Source: Methylobacterium sp. SyP6R (GTDB taxonomy: Bacteria; Pseudomonadota; Alphaproteobacteria; Rhizobiales; Beijerinckiaceae). Taken from it: a stretch of 64,000 bases of DNA. Numbering within the stretch: position 1 is the stretch's first letter; each line of letters opens with the position of its first letter. The notes under the pieces were generated by a model. The model was given only the letters and a program-made list of their open reading frames with translations, was not told the DNA's origin and made no database searches. The stretch covers positions 124,001-188,000 of the forward strand of contig NZ_JAAQRC020000001.1 in the NCBI RefSeq assembly GCF_019216885.1. Direction: 5' to 3'. The translations under genes were made by a program, and so were the position numbers. Of the stretch, positions 19,222-28,488 are shown one piece after another.

Positions 19222-19484
19222 GGCGCATCCTCGCGGAGAGGCATGCAGTCACCGCGCATCCGAAAGCCGGTGACTTGCGCATTCCGGCGCACATGAAAGC
19301 ATTGTGACGGTATCCCGGCACTGATAAGAGCCTCGCCCGTCACACACGAGAGCATCGTCGCGCGAGGGGCCCGCATTCGCGCGAATCTCGATGCGATCCT
19401 CCCCTCGCCCCGGCGCGCGCGGTCTCGACGAGAGCACCGTGCGGCAGCGCCGGGGCTCTTGGCGCGGGCCACGATGGAAGCACG

Positions 19485-20425
<941 letters not shown>

Positions 20426-20429
<4 letters not shown>

Positions 20430-21670
20430 ATAGAAACTGGCTCTACGGGTTTGATTTCGCACGCAAATCCAAGGCGCTCGATCTGCCGCACGAGCGCCTT
20501 GGCGCGGATGGTCGGGGCCGCCTTGCGGCCGTGATCAGGCCCGGGATCGACGTAAGCCGTGCCGGCCTTGAGCATGTGATAGATCGCGGTCAACATCGAA
20601 GCGGCGACCGCGCAGATCGCCTTCTTGGGGCCGCGCCGGCCGCGCAAGCGCTGGAACTGCGCCCTGATGTAGCTCGCCTTCTTGCGCACTCCGGCCCAGG
20701 CGGCCTGCACCAAGGCCGTCTTGAGCCAGGGCGCGCCCTTGCGCAGCCGCGTCGAGCGCCGCTTGCCCGCGCTCTCGTCGTTTCTCGGGCACAGCCCGGC
20801 CCAGGAGATCAGATGGCCGGCGGTCGGGAAGCGGCTCATGTCGGGGCCGATCTCGGAGAGGATCACCTGCGCGGTGAGGTCACTGATGCCCGGGATCGTC
20901 ACCAGCAGCTTCACCGCTTCCCGGAAAGGGCCGAGGTCGCGCTCCACCTGCGCGTCGATCTCCGCGATCGCTCGCCCCAACCCGTCGTACTGGCGTAGAT
21001 GCACACCGAGCAGGAAACGGTGGTGATCCCCGATCCGGCCCGTGAGCGCGGCCCGGATCGCCTCGGGCGCCGCCTTCACCCGCGGGCTGACCAGCGCCTG
21101 CAGCCCAGCCGGATCGCGCTCGCCCTTGACCAGCGCGTCGAGCACGGCGCGACCGGACTGGCCCATGATGTCGGTGAGCACCGAGGCGAGCTTGAGGTTG
21201 GCCTCCTCGAGGGTCTTCTGGATGCGCTGGACGTGGCTGGCCTGCTCGCGGACCAGTTGCTTGCGGGTGCGCAGCAGGTCGCGCATCGCCTGGGTCTGAG
21301 CCTCGGGCACGAAGCTGGCGCGGATCAGGCCGTGGGCGAGCAGGTCGGAGAGCCAAACCGCGTCGGCGACGTCGGTCTTGCGGCCGGGCACGTTCTTGAC
21401 ATGGGCGGCATTGGCCAGGATCAGGGTGCGGCTGTCGGCGTCGAGGACCTGCCAGACCGGGCGCCAGTAGATGCCGGTCGCCTCCATGGCGACATGGGTG
21501 CAGGCGTGCTCGTCGAGCCAGGCGGAGAGGTCGAGCAGAGCGGTCGTGGTGGTGGCAAACGTCCGCACCTCACGCTGAACCTCGCTGCTCTCGGCCAGAC
21601 GGATGGCTGCGACGACGGTGTCCTTGTGAACATCGAGGGCGGCGCAGCGGGGGTAGAGGACCTCCATCAC
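20426..21670 (-). CDS. IS110-family transposase (DEDD recombinase)
   Basis: The 414-residue protein has the N-terminal RuvC-like DEDD domain ([36 protein letters not shown]) and a C-terminal Transposase_20 domain with [32 protein letters not shown] (the candidate catalytic Ser region) and [12 protein letters not shown]110 enzymes insert without classical inverted repeats, guided in several members by a bridge RNA from the non-coding end of the element. Its stop codon overlaps that of prs on the opposite strand. It appears intact. Confidence 0.95.
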
Positions 21671-21890
21671 GATCTCCTTGCCGTCAGGCCGCCGGCGCAG
21701 GCTCCCGTGAGATCAAATCTAAATGACGCGCTCCGGGGCTGGCCCGAGGACCGGCCCGTGACGCAAGCGAGGGGACTGAAGAGGAGCCCGGATCCAACTG
21801 ATACGCGGGGTCTGGCACACCAAAGACGAACCGATCTCTCCGCCGACGGCAAGTCCACTCTGCCATATGTTTCATCCGCAAGGGACCGCG
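20430..21890 (-). mobile_element. IS110-family insertion sequence (boundaries approximate)
   Basis: The element comprises the transposase and a non-coding segment upstream of its start, roughly 21671-21890, where a bridge RNA would be expected. The left border must be at or within a few bases of the prs stop. The right border is a guess made where repeat DNA begins (21906). IS110 elements lack diagnostic inverted ends, so the borders need a comparison with an empty site. A TCTAAAT heptamer occurs at 20425-20431 and at 21718-21724; I do not claim it as a target duplication. Confidence 0.6.
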
Positions 21891-21905
21891 AAGCCGGTGA
21901 CGAAC

Positions 21906-22013
21906 TGATACGAAATCCGGAAGATCACTTCCGGATTTCGTATCATCAGCCCGCGCGGCGCCTGAGCGGAGCCGCTTTCCGCATCGCGAAGCGATCAATC
22001 GGAAAGCGTATGA
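21906..22013. repeat. Intergenic repeat, family D, copy 1
   Basis: This starts with a hairpin built on ATCCGGAAG...CTTCCGGAT flanked by TGATACGA and TCGTATCA. It continues with CGCTTTCCGCATCGCGAAGCGATC and ends at CGGAAAGCGTATGA. A second copy in opposite orientation is at 23425-23554. It lies between the IS110 element and the DUF1013 gene. Confidence 0.75.
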
Positions 22014-22348
22014 CAAGCCCCTCGCCCGCCGCCCGGCCGGCGGCGGGCCGCCCCTTTCGAAGGGACGACACCCGACCCGCAGAGTCTTTCGACCGACCGC
22101 TTGGTCGCCCACTCGGCGGCCCTTTAGCCTGCGAAAGCGGTTTGCGCCGGGCCTGAGACGCGCCTATATATCGGGCGATTCCCTCACAGCGTGAGACAGG
22201 CCGTCCTGACCATCCCGGGACGCCGGCGGGGCCTCCCGGCTCCGCCCCGGGCGCCCTGTCGCCGGCGAGGGGCCCGTGTTTGTATTATGGCCGCTTCCCG
22301 GACGGGCGGCCGTCGCGCTCCCGAGGGAGCGCCCCGAGGAGGTGTGGT

Positions 22349-23068
22349 ATGTCCCAGGGACCGTTGATGCCGAAGGCGACGGCCGTCTGGCTCGTCGAGA
22401 ACACGTCGCTGTCCTTCGATCAGATCGCCGATTTCTGCAAGCTCCACCCCCTCGAGGTGAAGGGTATCGCCGACGGCGAGGTGGCGGCCGGCATCAAGGG
22501 CCTCGACCCGGTCTCGACCGGCCAGCTCACCCGCGAGGAGATCGAGCGGGCGCAGGTCAACCCGAACCACCGCATGAAGGTGGCGGTCTCGAAGGTGAAG
22601 CTGCCCGAGGTGAAGCGCACCAAGGGCCCGCGCTACACCCCGCTGTCGCGCCGCCAGGACCGGCCGAACGCCATCCTGTGGCTGCTGCGCAACCACCCGG
22701 AGCTGAAGGACGCGCAGGTGATGCGCCTCGTCGGCACCACCAAGTCGACGATCCAGCAGATCCGTGAGCGTACCCACTGGAATTCCGGCTCGCTGCAGCC
22801 GATGGACCCGGTGACCCTCGGCCTGTGCTCGCAGATCGACCTCGATTTCGAGGTCCAGCGCGCTGCCAAGGATCGTCCGCTGGTGGAATCCGCCGAGGGC
22901 GGCGCCACCCTGATGCCGCCCGAACTCTCGGTCCTGCCCGAGCCCGAGGATCACGACGCCGATCGCCGGCCCGGCCGCGGCGACGAGCGCCTCGATGCGG
23001 ATTCGGTCTTCGCCCGCCTCAAGCCGATGCGGAAGGGCGGCGAGGACGAGGACGACGACGAGTATTGA
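22349..23068 (+). CDS. DUF1013 family protein (TrcR-like cell-cycle regulator)
   Basis: The 239-residue protein starts at ATG 22349 behind a strong GAGGAGG sequence; the extra upstream frame is not conserved-looking. The body is typical of DUF1013, a soluble family nearly restricted to alphaproteobacteria: PKATAVWLVENTSLSFDQIADFCKLHPLEVKGIADGE, a second helix-turn-helix-like block at AILWLLRNHPELKDAQVMRLVGTTKSTIQQI, and a short HWNSGSLQPMDPVTLGLC signature. As I recall, the Caulobacter member (TrcR) associates with RNA polymerase and is degraded by ClpXP during the cell cycle; that is family knowledge, not shown here. The C-terminal tail is strongly acidic (GGEDEDDDEY). Confidence 0.88.
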   Translation: MSQGPLMPKATAVWLVENTSLSFDQIADFCKLHPLEVKGIADGEVAAGIKGLDPVSTGQLTREEIERAQVNPNHRMKVAVSKVKLPEVKRTKGPRYTPLSRRQDRPNAILWLLRNHPELKDAQVMRLVGTTKSTIQQIRERTHWNSGSLQPMDPVTLGLCSQIDLDFEVQRAAKDRPLVESAEGGATLMPPELSVLPEPEDHDADRRPGRGDERLDADSVFARLKPMRKGGEDEDDDEY

Positions 23069-23124
23069 GATCGGGGGAGCGGCCGTTCCGCGAGACGGGA
23101 CGGCCGGTGCCCTCATGTGGATCG

Positions 23125-23168
23125 GGGCGGTGCGTGATCGCTGAGGCGATCGGGCAGCGCCCTTTTTT
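23125..23168 (+). terminator. Rho-independent terminator after the DUF1013 gene
   Basis: A long hairpin (arms 23125-23141 and 23146-23162, two mismatches, loop TGAG) is followed by six T residues. It is the best intrinsic terminator on the plus strand of this window. Confidence 0.88.
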
Positions 23169-23243
23169 GTCCCGGTGCCGTTGTCCGCTGCCGGCGTCGC
23201 GCTCAAAGCCTGCTTGATCGATCCAACCGCTCGATCCCACCCG

Positions 23244-23365
23244 CGACCTCATCCTGAGGTGTTAGTCGATCGAAGATCGACTGACCTCGAAGGAGGGCTC
23301 CAGTGATCAATATGGTTCCTGGAGCCCTCCTTCGAGGCCCGGCCACCTTCGCCCCGCACCTCAGA
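23244..23365. repeat. Intergenic palindromic repeat, family A, copy 1
   Basis: A long palindrome. CCTCGAAGGAGGGCTCCAG (23285-23303) pairs with its exact complement at 23319-23337, and an outer CCTGAGGTG is echoed by CACCTCAG at the far end. The inner GTCGATCGAAGATCGAC is itself palindromic. Other copies are at 23797-23922 and 63261-63393. Confidence 0.8.
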
Positions 23366-23424
23366 GCTTTTTGAACAGTTTTTTCCGCTAAAATATTGAT
23401 ACAAGTTTCATTATTCTACCATCT

Positions 23425-23554
23425 CATACGATTTCCGATTGATCGCTTCGCGATGCGGAAAGCGGCTTCGCTCAGGCGTGTGAAGCCTACGGCTTCACCG
23501 CGCGGGCTGATGATACGCAATCCGGAAGCGATCTTCCGGATTGCGTATCACTCA
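23425..23554. repeat. Intergenic repeat, family D, copy 2 (inverted)
   Basis: Reverse-oriented relative of 21906-22013, sharing the TCATACG...TTCCGATTGATCGCTTCGCGATG core and the terminal hairpin ATCCGGAAG/CTTCCGGAT with GCGTATCA ends. It carries an extra short inner hairpin (GTGAAGCC-TAC-GGCTTCAC). The two copies bracket the DUF1013 gene. Confidence 0.75.
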
Positions 23555-23561
23555 TCCTGAA

Positions 23562-23796
23562 AGCCTGTTTGAGTGGGCCGCTCCGATCCAAACTCTCCAC
23601 GTCATCCTGGGGCTCGTCGAAGATGAGAACCCGGACCCGAAGGGGCGCGTAGCGCAATCCATACCCGCTGACGATGCAGGACCAGGCGGAGCGAGGTCCG
23701 ACTTCTTCTGGAATCTCAGCGGATATGGATCCCGGGTTCCGCTACGCGGCCCCAGGGTGACATCGAGGGTTTCAATTCGGCCGGCTCAAACAGGCT
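23562..23796. repeat. MITE-like element bounded by AGCCTGTTTGA / TCAAACAGGCT
   Basis: The ends at 23562-23572 and 23786-23796 are exact 11-bp inverted repeats. The interior (about 23600-23760) is a diverged member of family B: ACGTCATCCTGGGGC at one side and GGCCCCAGGGTGACAT at the other. No ORF is supportable. The region from 23069 to 23988 contains only the terminator and these repeats. Confidence 0.65.
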
Positions 23797-23922
23797 CTGA
23801 GGTGCTGGCGATCGAAGATCGCTAAGCCTCGAAGGAAGCCTCCATATGCCTCTGCGATCCCTGGAGCCCTCCTTCGAGGTCAGTCGATCTTCGATCGACT
23901 GACACCTCAGGATGAGGTCGTG
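23797..23922. repeat. Intergenic palindromic repeat, family A, copy 2
   Basis: Contains CGATCGAAGATCG, CCTCGAAGGA, CTGGAGCCCTCCTTCGAGG, GTCGATCTTCGATCGAC and ends CACCTCAGGATGAGG. It abuts the 23562-23796 element directly, so the two form a composite. Confidence 0.75.
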
Positions 23923-23988
23923 GGTTGGATAAAAAACTCGCCGCGATGCCCTACCCGCAAGTCAAACAGGCGATCGAGACTTTCCGCC

Positions 23989-25512
23989 TCAGAGACTGGC
24001 CCGCTCCGCCGCCTGCAACACCGCCGCCGGGATCGCGGAGACGTGCTCCGCCTGGGCTCCCCGTCCGAGCGCATTCCCGACCATCACGATCGCCGGCCCC
24101 TCCAGCCCAGCCGCCTCGACCCGGTCGGCGAGGTCGTGGGCCTGCCCCTGCACCACCGCCTGGTCGGGCCGGGTGGCGTTGAACACCACCAGAGCCGGGG
24201 TCGCGGGCGGCAGGCCCTCGGCGACCGCCTTCGCCAGCAGGGTGCGCATCGTGCGCTTGGGCATGTAGATCACCGTCGTGACGGTGGGATCGGCGAGGGC
24301 GGCCCAGTTGAGGTCGTCGGGCAGGGCGCCGCGGCGGTCGTGGCCGGTGACGTATTGCAGGCGGCGTGCCGCGTCGCGGTGGGTGAGCGAGATGCCGAGC
24401 GACGCCGCCGCGCCCTGCGCCGCCGTGACGCCGGGCACCACGGTCACCGGGATGCCGGCCTCACGGCAGGCATCGATCTCCTCGCCGGCCCGGCCGAAGA
24501 CCAGGGGGTCGCCGGACTTGAGCCGCACCACGCGCTTGCCGCTTCCCGCCAGCGACACCATCAGGGCGTTGATGTCGTCCTGGCGGCAGGAGGGGCCGTG
24601 GCCGGTCTTGCCGACCAGCATCGTGCGGGCCTCGCGCCGGGCGTAATCCAGGATCTCCGGCGCGACGAGGTCGTCGTACAGGATCACGTCGGCGCTGCGT
24701 AGCGCCCGCAGGGCTTTGAGGGTGAGGAGTTCGGCGTCCCCCGGGCCGGCCCCGACCAGGACCACGCTGCCGCCGGTCGGGGCGGCATCGTTCTCGGCGA
24801 TGAGCCCGTCGAGATCGGCCCGGACCGGCGCCCGGTCCGGATGGGCGAAGGCGAGGTCGGTGAAGCGCTCCCAGAACGCCCGGCGCTCGCCGAACACATG
24901 GTAGCGGGCGCTCACCTCGGCGCGCCAGTCGCGGGCGGCGGCCACCCAGGCCTTGAAGCCCGAAGGCAGCATCGCCTCGATCCGGGCCCGCACGGTCTGG
25001 CCGAAGACCGGGACTGCGCCCTCCGTGGAGATGCCGACGACGAGGGGCGAGCGGTTGACGATGGCGCCGAACGACACGTCGCAGAGATGCGGCCGGTCGA
25101 TGGCGTTGACGATGGCGCCCGCGGCGCGGGCGGCGCCGACGAAGCATGCGCATTCGCCCTCGTCCTCGAAGGCCGCGATGGCGAAGGCGGCGCCTTCGAG
25201 ATCGGCCGGCGACCAGTCGCGCTCATGCAGCACCACCGTGCCGGCGACGGCCTCGGCAGGTGCGCCGCGCATCTCCTCGGTCGGTTCGGGGGCGAACACG
25301 TCGACATGGGCGCCGGCGGCGGCGAGCAGCTTCACCTTCCAAGCCGCACCCCCATTGGCCCCGGCCAGCACCGCGCGCTTGCCCGTGAGCGTCACGAAGA
25401 CCGGGAGAACGGCCAGGGGCTCGAGGCCCGGGGAGCGGGTCTCTCGGGGGGCACGGGGCGTACGCATGGGACGATGAGTGTCTGACACGAGTCTCGGGAA
25501 ATCCTGCGGCAT
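23989..25512 (-). CDS. cysG: Siroheme synthase (trifunctional CysG)
   Basis: CysG turns uroporphyrinogen III into siroheme, the cofactor of NirA upstream in the same operon. The N-terminal dehydrogenase/ferrochelatase half is present (RAVLAGANGGAAWKVKLL, NAIDRPHLCDVSFGAIVNRSPLVVGISTEG). So is the C-terminal methyltransferase half (VVLVGAGPGDAELLTLKALRAL, LYDDLV, RLKSGDPLVFGRAGEE, VPGVTAAQGAAASLGISLTHRD). The dehydrogenase half departs from consensus at the catalytic AATDD region, which reads AAFEDEGE. The start at 25512 lies 9 bp after the nasA stop; ATG 25467 is an alternative. It is the last gene of the nitrate cluster. Confidence 0.93.
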   Translation of the reverse strand: MPQDFPRLVSDTHRPMRTPRAPRETRSPGLEPLAVLPVFVTLTGKRAVLAGANGGAAWKVKLLAAAGAHVDVFAPEPTEEMRGAPAEAVAGTVVLHERDWSPADLEGAAFAIAAFEDEGECACFVGAARAAGAIVNAIDRPHLCDVSFGAIVNRSPLVVGISTEGAVPVFGQTVRARIEAMLPSGFKAWVAAARDWRAEVSARYHVFGERRAFWERFTDLAFAHPDRAPVRADLDGLIAENDAAPTGGSVVLVGAGPGDAELLTLKALRALRSADVILYDDLVAPEILDYARREARTMLVGKTGHGPSCRQDDINALMVSLAGSGKRVVRLKSGDPLVFGRAGEEIDACREAGIPVTVVPGVTAAQGAAASLGISLTHRDAARRLQYVTGHDRRGALPDDLNWAALADPTVTTVIYMPKRTMRTLLAKAVAEGLPPATPALVVFNATRPDQAVVQGQAHDLADRVEAAGLEGPAIVMVGNALGRGAQAEHVSAIPAAVLQAAERASL

Positions 25513-25521
25513 CAGATGCGC

Positions 25522-28203
25522 CTATGCGGAAGCGGACGCAAGTTCCGCCGCCAGCAGCTTGCGGATCTCAGGGATGCACGAGCCGCAATTGGTGCCGGCC
25601 TTGCACGCGGCCCCCACCGCCTCGACCCCGTGCGCCCCGCCCTTGATCGCGCCCCGGATCGTGTCGAGCCCGACCGTGTGGCAGGCGCAGACCAGCGGGC
25701 CGGTGCCGGCACTCTCCGCTCTCCCCGAGATCAGGGCCCGGCGGGCCGAGGGCTCCAGCAGTTCCTGGGTGCGGAAGAACGCCTTGGCGGCGTCCCAGGT
25801 CGGGCGCTCGGCGGCCGGGGCCAGGGCCAGCACGCCGAGCAATCGCCCGTCCCGGAAGGCGGCGGCGCGGTAGCGGCCGCGGGCCGGGTCGGCATACTCG
25901 CTGAGGGCCGCCCCGGGAAAGGTCTCGCGCATCAGCGCGGCGGCCTCGGGCGCACCGTCCTGGGCGGCGAAGATCAGGCCGGTCCCGCCCTCCAGGCTCG
26001 TCCGCGCCCACCACCAGCCGAACGGCGCGGCCACCGTGTCGCGGGTGATGAGGTAGCCGCGGGAGCGGTAGGGTTCGGGGGCGATCGAGGCCGGGGTCGC
26101 CTTGAGTTCCGGCTGGCCCGAGACCGGATCGACCGCGCCTTGCGCGAGCGCACCGACGCGGCCGTCCGAGGTGTTGGCCTCGCTCCAGTGCATCGGGGCG
26201 AACAGCATTCCGGCTTGCGCGCCCGGCGTCACCATGACTTCGAGCACCGCCGCGCCATGGGCGGTGCGGACGCGGGCGAGGTCGCCGTCGGTGAGGCCCG
26301 CAGTCTCGGCATCGTCGGGGTGGATCTCGACGAAGGGAACGGCGCGGTGGGCCGAGAGGCGCGGGCTCTTCCCCGTGCGGGTCAGGGTGTGCCAGTGGTC
26401 GCGCACCCGGCCGGTATTGAGGCGCAAGGGGAGCGCGTCGCTGGTGGCCTGCGCCAGCGCCGGCTTCTGCACCGCGACGAAACGGGCCTTGCGGTCGCGG
26501 GTGAAGAAACCGCCATTGGCGAAGAAGCGGGTCTGCGGCGCCTTGGCCTTGCGGGTGAGCGGCCACTGCACGGGTGCTGCCGCGTCATAGGCGGCGTCGG
26601 TGATGTCGGCGAGGCCGCCGAGATCGAAGTCGCGGGTGCCGCGATTCTCGAACTCCGACAGGGCGGCATGCTCGCGGAACACCGCCGCCGCGTTGCCCCA
26701 GGCGAAGGCCTTGGCGTGGCCGAGGCGCTGGCCCACCTGCGCCATGATCCACCAATCGGCCCGCGCCTCGCCGGGCGCCGCCAGGAAGGCGCGCTGGCGC
26801 GAGATGCGGCGCTCGGAATTGGTCACCGTGCCATCCTTCTCGCCCCAGGCCAGCGCCGGCAGCAGGATCGCGTTGCGGGCCCGCACCGTGTCGGTGTTCG
26901 CCACCACCTCCGAGACCACGTAGGTGTCGAGCTTCGCGAGCGCCGCCCGCACCCGGTCGGCCCGGGGCATCGAGACGGCCGGGTTGGTGCCCATCACCCA
27001 GAGCGCCTTGATCTTGCCGCGCTCGATCGCCTCGAAGAGCTGCACCGCCTTCAGCCCCTCGCCGGTGATGATGTTCGGCGCGTTCCAGAACCGGCGCACC
27101 AGATCCACCTCCTCGGGGGTGAAATGCATGTGGGCGGCCAGCATGTTGGCGAGCCCGCCGACCTCGCGCCCGCCCATCGCGTTGGGCTGGCCCGTGAGCG
27201 AGAACGGCCCCATGCCGGGCCGGCCGATGCGGCCGGTGGCGAGGTGGCAGTTGATGATCGCGTTGGCCTTATCGGTCCCTTGCGCCGACTGGTTCACCCC
27301 CTGCGAGGTCGCGGTGACGACCCGCGGCGTGGTGCGAAACAGCGTGAAGAAGGTCTCGACCTCGGCCTCTCTCAGGCCGGTGGCGGCGGCGGTCGCGGCC
27401 ACCGTCGGGGCGATCTGCCGGGCGCGCTCGAGCGCCGGCTCGAAGCCGGCGGTGTGCTCGGCGATGTAGCGCGGGTCGAGGGCGCCATTGTCCGCGAGAT
27501 GGACCAGGAGGCCGGAGAACAGGGCGGTGTCGGTGCCGGGCTTGAGCCCAAGGAAAAGGTCGGCCTCCTCGCCGGTCTGGGTCTGGCGCGGATCGATGAC
27601 GACGATCTTCGTCCCGCGCTTCTCCCGCGCGTCGAGCATGCGGCGGAACAGGATCGGGTGGCACCAGGCGGTGTTCGAGCCAACGAGCACCAGGAGATCG
27701 GCCTCGTCCAGATCCTCGTAGCAGCCGGGCACCGTGTCGGAGCCGAAGGCCCGGCGATGCGCCGCCACCGAGGACGACATGCAGAGCCGCGAATTGGTGT
27801 CGACGTGGGGCGTGCCGATGAAGCCCTTCGCCAGCTTGTTGGCGACGTAGTAATCCTCGGTGAGCAGCTGGCCCGAGAGGTAGAACGCAACCGAATCCGG
27901 CCCGTGCGCCGCGATGGTGCGCTTGAATCCGTCCGCCACCGCATCGAGCGCCGCGTCCCAGGTCGCCCGCCGCCCGGCGATCTCGGGGTGGAGCACCCGG
28001 TCGTCGAGGGAGAGGGTTTCGCCGAGCGCCGAGCCCTTCGAGCACAGCCGGCCGAAATTCGCCGGATGCTGCGGATCGCCCGCGACGCTCGCGCCCCCCT
28101 CCCCGTCCGGCCGAGCGAGCACGCCGCAGCCGACGCCGCAATACGGGCAGGTGGTCCGGACGGGGGCGGCCTCGGGAGTGAGGGCCGGCACGTGCAGGTT
28201 CAT
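25522..28203 (-). CDS. nasA: Assimilatory nitrate reductase, molybdopterin catalytic subunit with C-terminal BFD-like domain
   Basis: NasA reduces nitrate to nitrite in the cytoplasm. The N-terminal [4Fe-4S] ligands are in CPYCGVGCG and RLCSKG. The bis-MGD binding domains follow, with NSRLCMSSSV, GSNTAWCHPI and VMGTNPAVSMPRADRV. The C-terminal 60 residues (LVCACHTVGLDTIRGAI...CKAGTNCGSCIPEIRKLL) are a bacterioferritin-associated-ferredoxin-type [2Fe-2S] domain, as in Klebsiella NasA. I chose ATG 28203 (MNLHVPALTPEAAP, 893 residues) over the frame start at 28254. No signal peptide is present. It lies between the Fe-S/FNR-like reductase and cysG; a 285-bp gap holding a repeat separates it from the former. 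Confidence 0.94.
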   Translation of the reverse strand: MNLHVPALTPEAAPVRTTCPYCGVGCGVLARPDGEGGASVAGDPQHPANFGRLCSKGSALGETLSLDDRVLHPEIAGRRATWDAALDAVADGFKRTIAAHGPDSVAFYLSGQLLTEDYYVANKLAKGFIGTPHVDTNSRLCMSSSVAAHRRAFGSDTVPGCYEDLDEADLLVLVGSNTAWCHPILFRRMLDAREKRGTKIVVIDPRQTQTGEEADLFLGLKPGTDTALFSGLLVHLADNGALDPRYIAEHTAGFEPALERARQIAPTVAATAAATGLREAEVETFFTLFRTTPRVVTATSQGVNQSAQGTDKANAIINCHLATGRIGRPGMGPFSLTGQPNAMGGREVGGLANMLAAHMHFTPEEVDLVRRFWNAPNIITGEGLKAVQLFEAIERGKIKALWVMGTNPAVSMPRADRVRAALAKLDTYVVSEVVANTDTVRARNAILLPALAWGEKDGTVTNSERRISRQRAFLAAPGEARADWWIMAQVGQRLGHAKAFAWGNAAAVFREHAALSEFENRGTRDFDLGGLADITDAAYDAAAPVQWPLTRKAKAPQTRFFANGGFFTRDRKARFVAVQKPALAQATSDALPLRLNTGRVRDHWHTLTRTGKSPRLSAHRAVPFVEIHPDDAETAGLTDGDLARVRTAHGAAVLEVMVTPGAQAGMLFAPMHWSEANTSDGRVGALAQGAVDPVSGQPELKATPASIAPEPYRSRGYLITRDTVAAPFGWWWARTSLEGGTGLIFAAQDGAPEAAALMRETFPGAALSEYADPARGRYRAAAFRDGRLLGVLALAPAAERPTWDAAKAFFRTQELLEPSARRALISGRAESAGTGPLVCACHTVGLDTIRGAIKGGAHGVEAVGAACKAGTNCGSCIPEIRKLLAAELASASA

Positions 28204-28296
28204 CGCAGGAGCCTTTCGCCGGGCGTGGGGTGAGGGCCGGTGGAGTTGGGGCAAGCAAGGGGTGGGCCGACGGCATCAGTGCTCGACGGACCTGAC

Positions 28297-28452
28297 ACCC
28301 TCCGCGTCATTCCGGGGCCGCGAAAGCGGAGCCCGGAATCCAGACGCTCAGGTCTTTGACGGCAAGGCGGATCGCGTTCCGCTCTGTCCTGAACGATCCG
28401 CGGCTCTGGATCCCGGGCTCCGCTTCGCGGCCCCGGGATGACGCGGAGGGTG
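28297..28452. repeat. Intergenic palindromic repeat, family B, inside the nitrate operon
   Basis: The outer arms ACCCTCCGCGTCAT and ATGACGCGGAGGGT, and inner arms TCCGGGGCCGCG-AAAGCGGAGCCCGGA and its complement, make a long imperfect palindrome. Relatives are at 38581, 63497 and, truncated, 45452. It lies between the reductase stop and the nasA start, so it is probably transcribed and would form a stable RNA hairpin. Confidence 0.8.
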
Positions 28453-28488
28453 GCAAAGACGTCGAGGGAGCCGGACTCTCTGCCGCCC

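Noticed and set aside
25516..28233. 905-codon open frame antisense to nasA
   Set aside because: Antisense shadow of a confidently assigned gene; Arg/Gly/Ala-rich translation with no recognisable motif.
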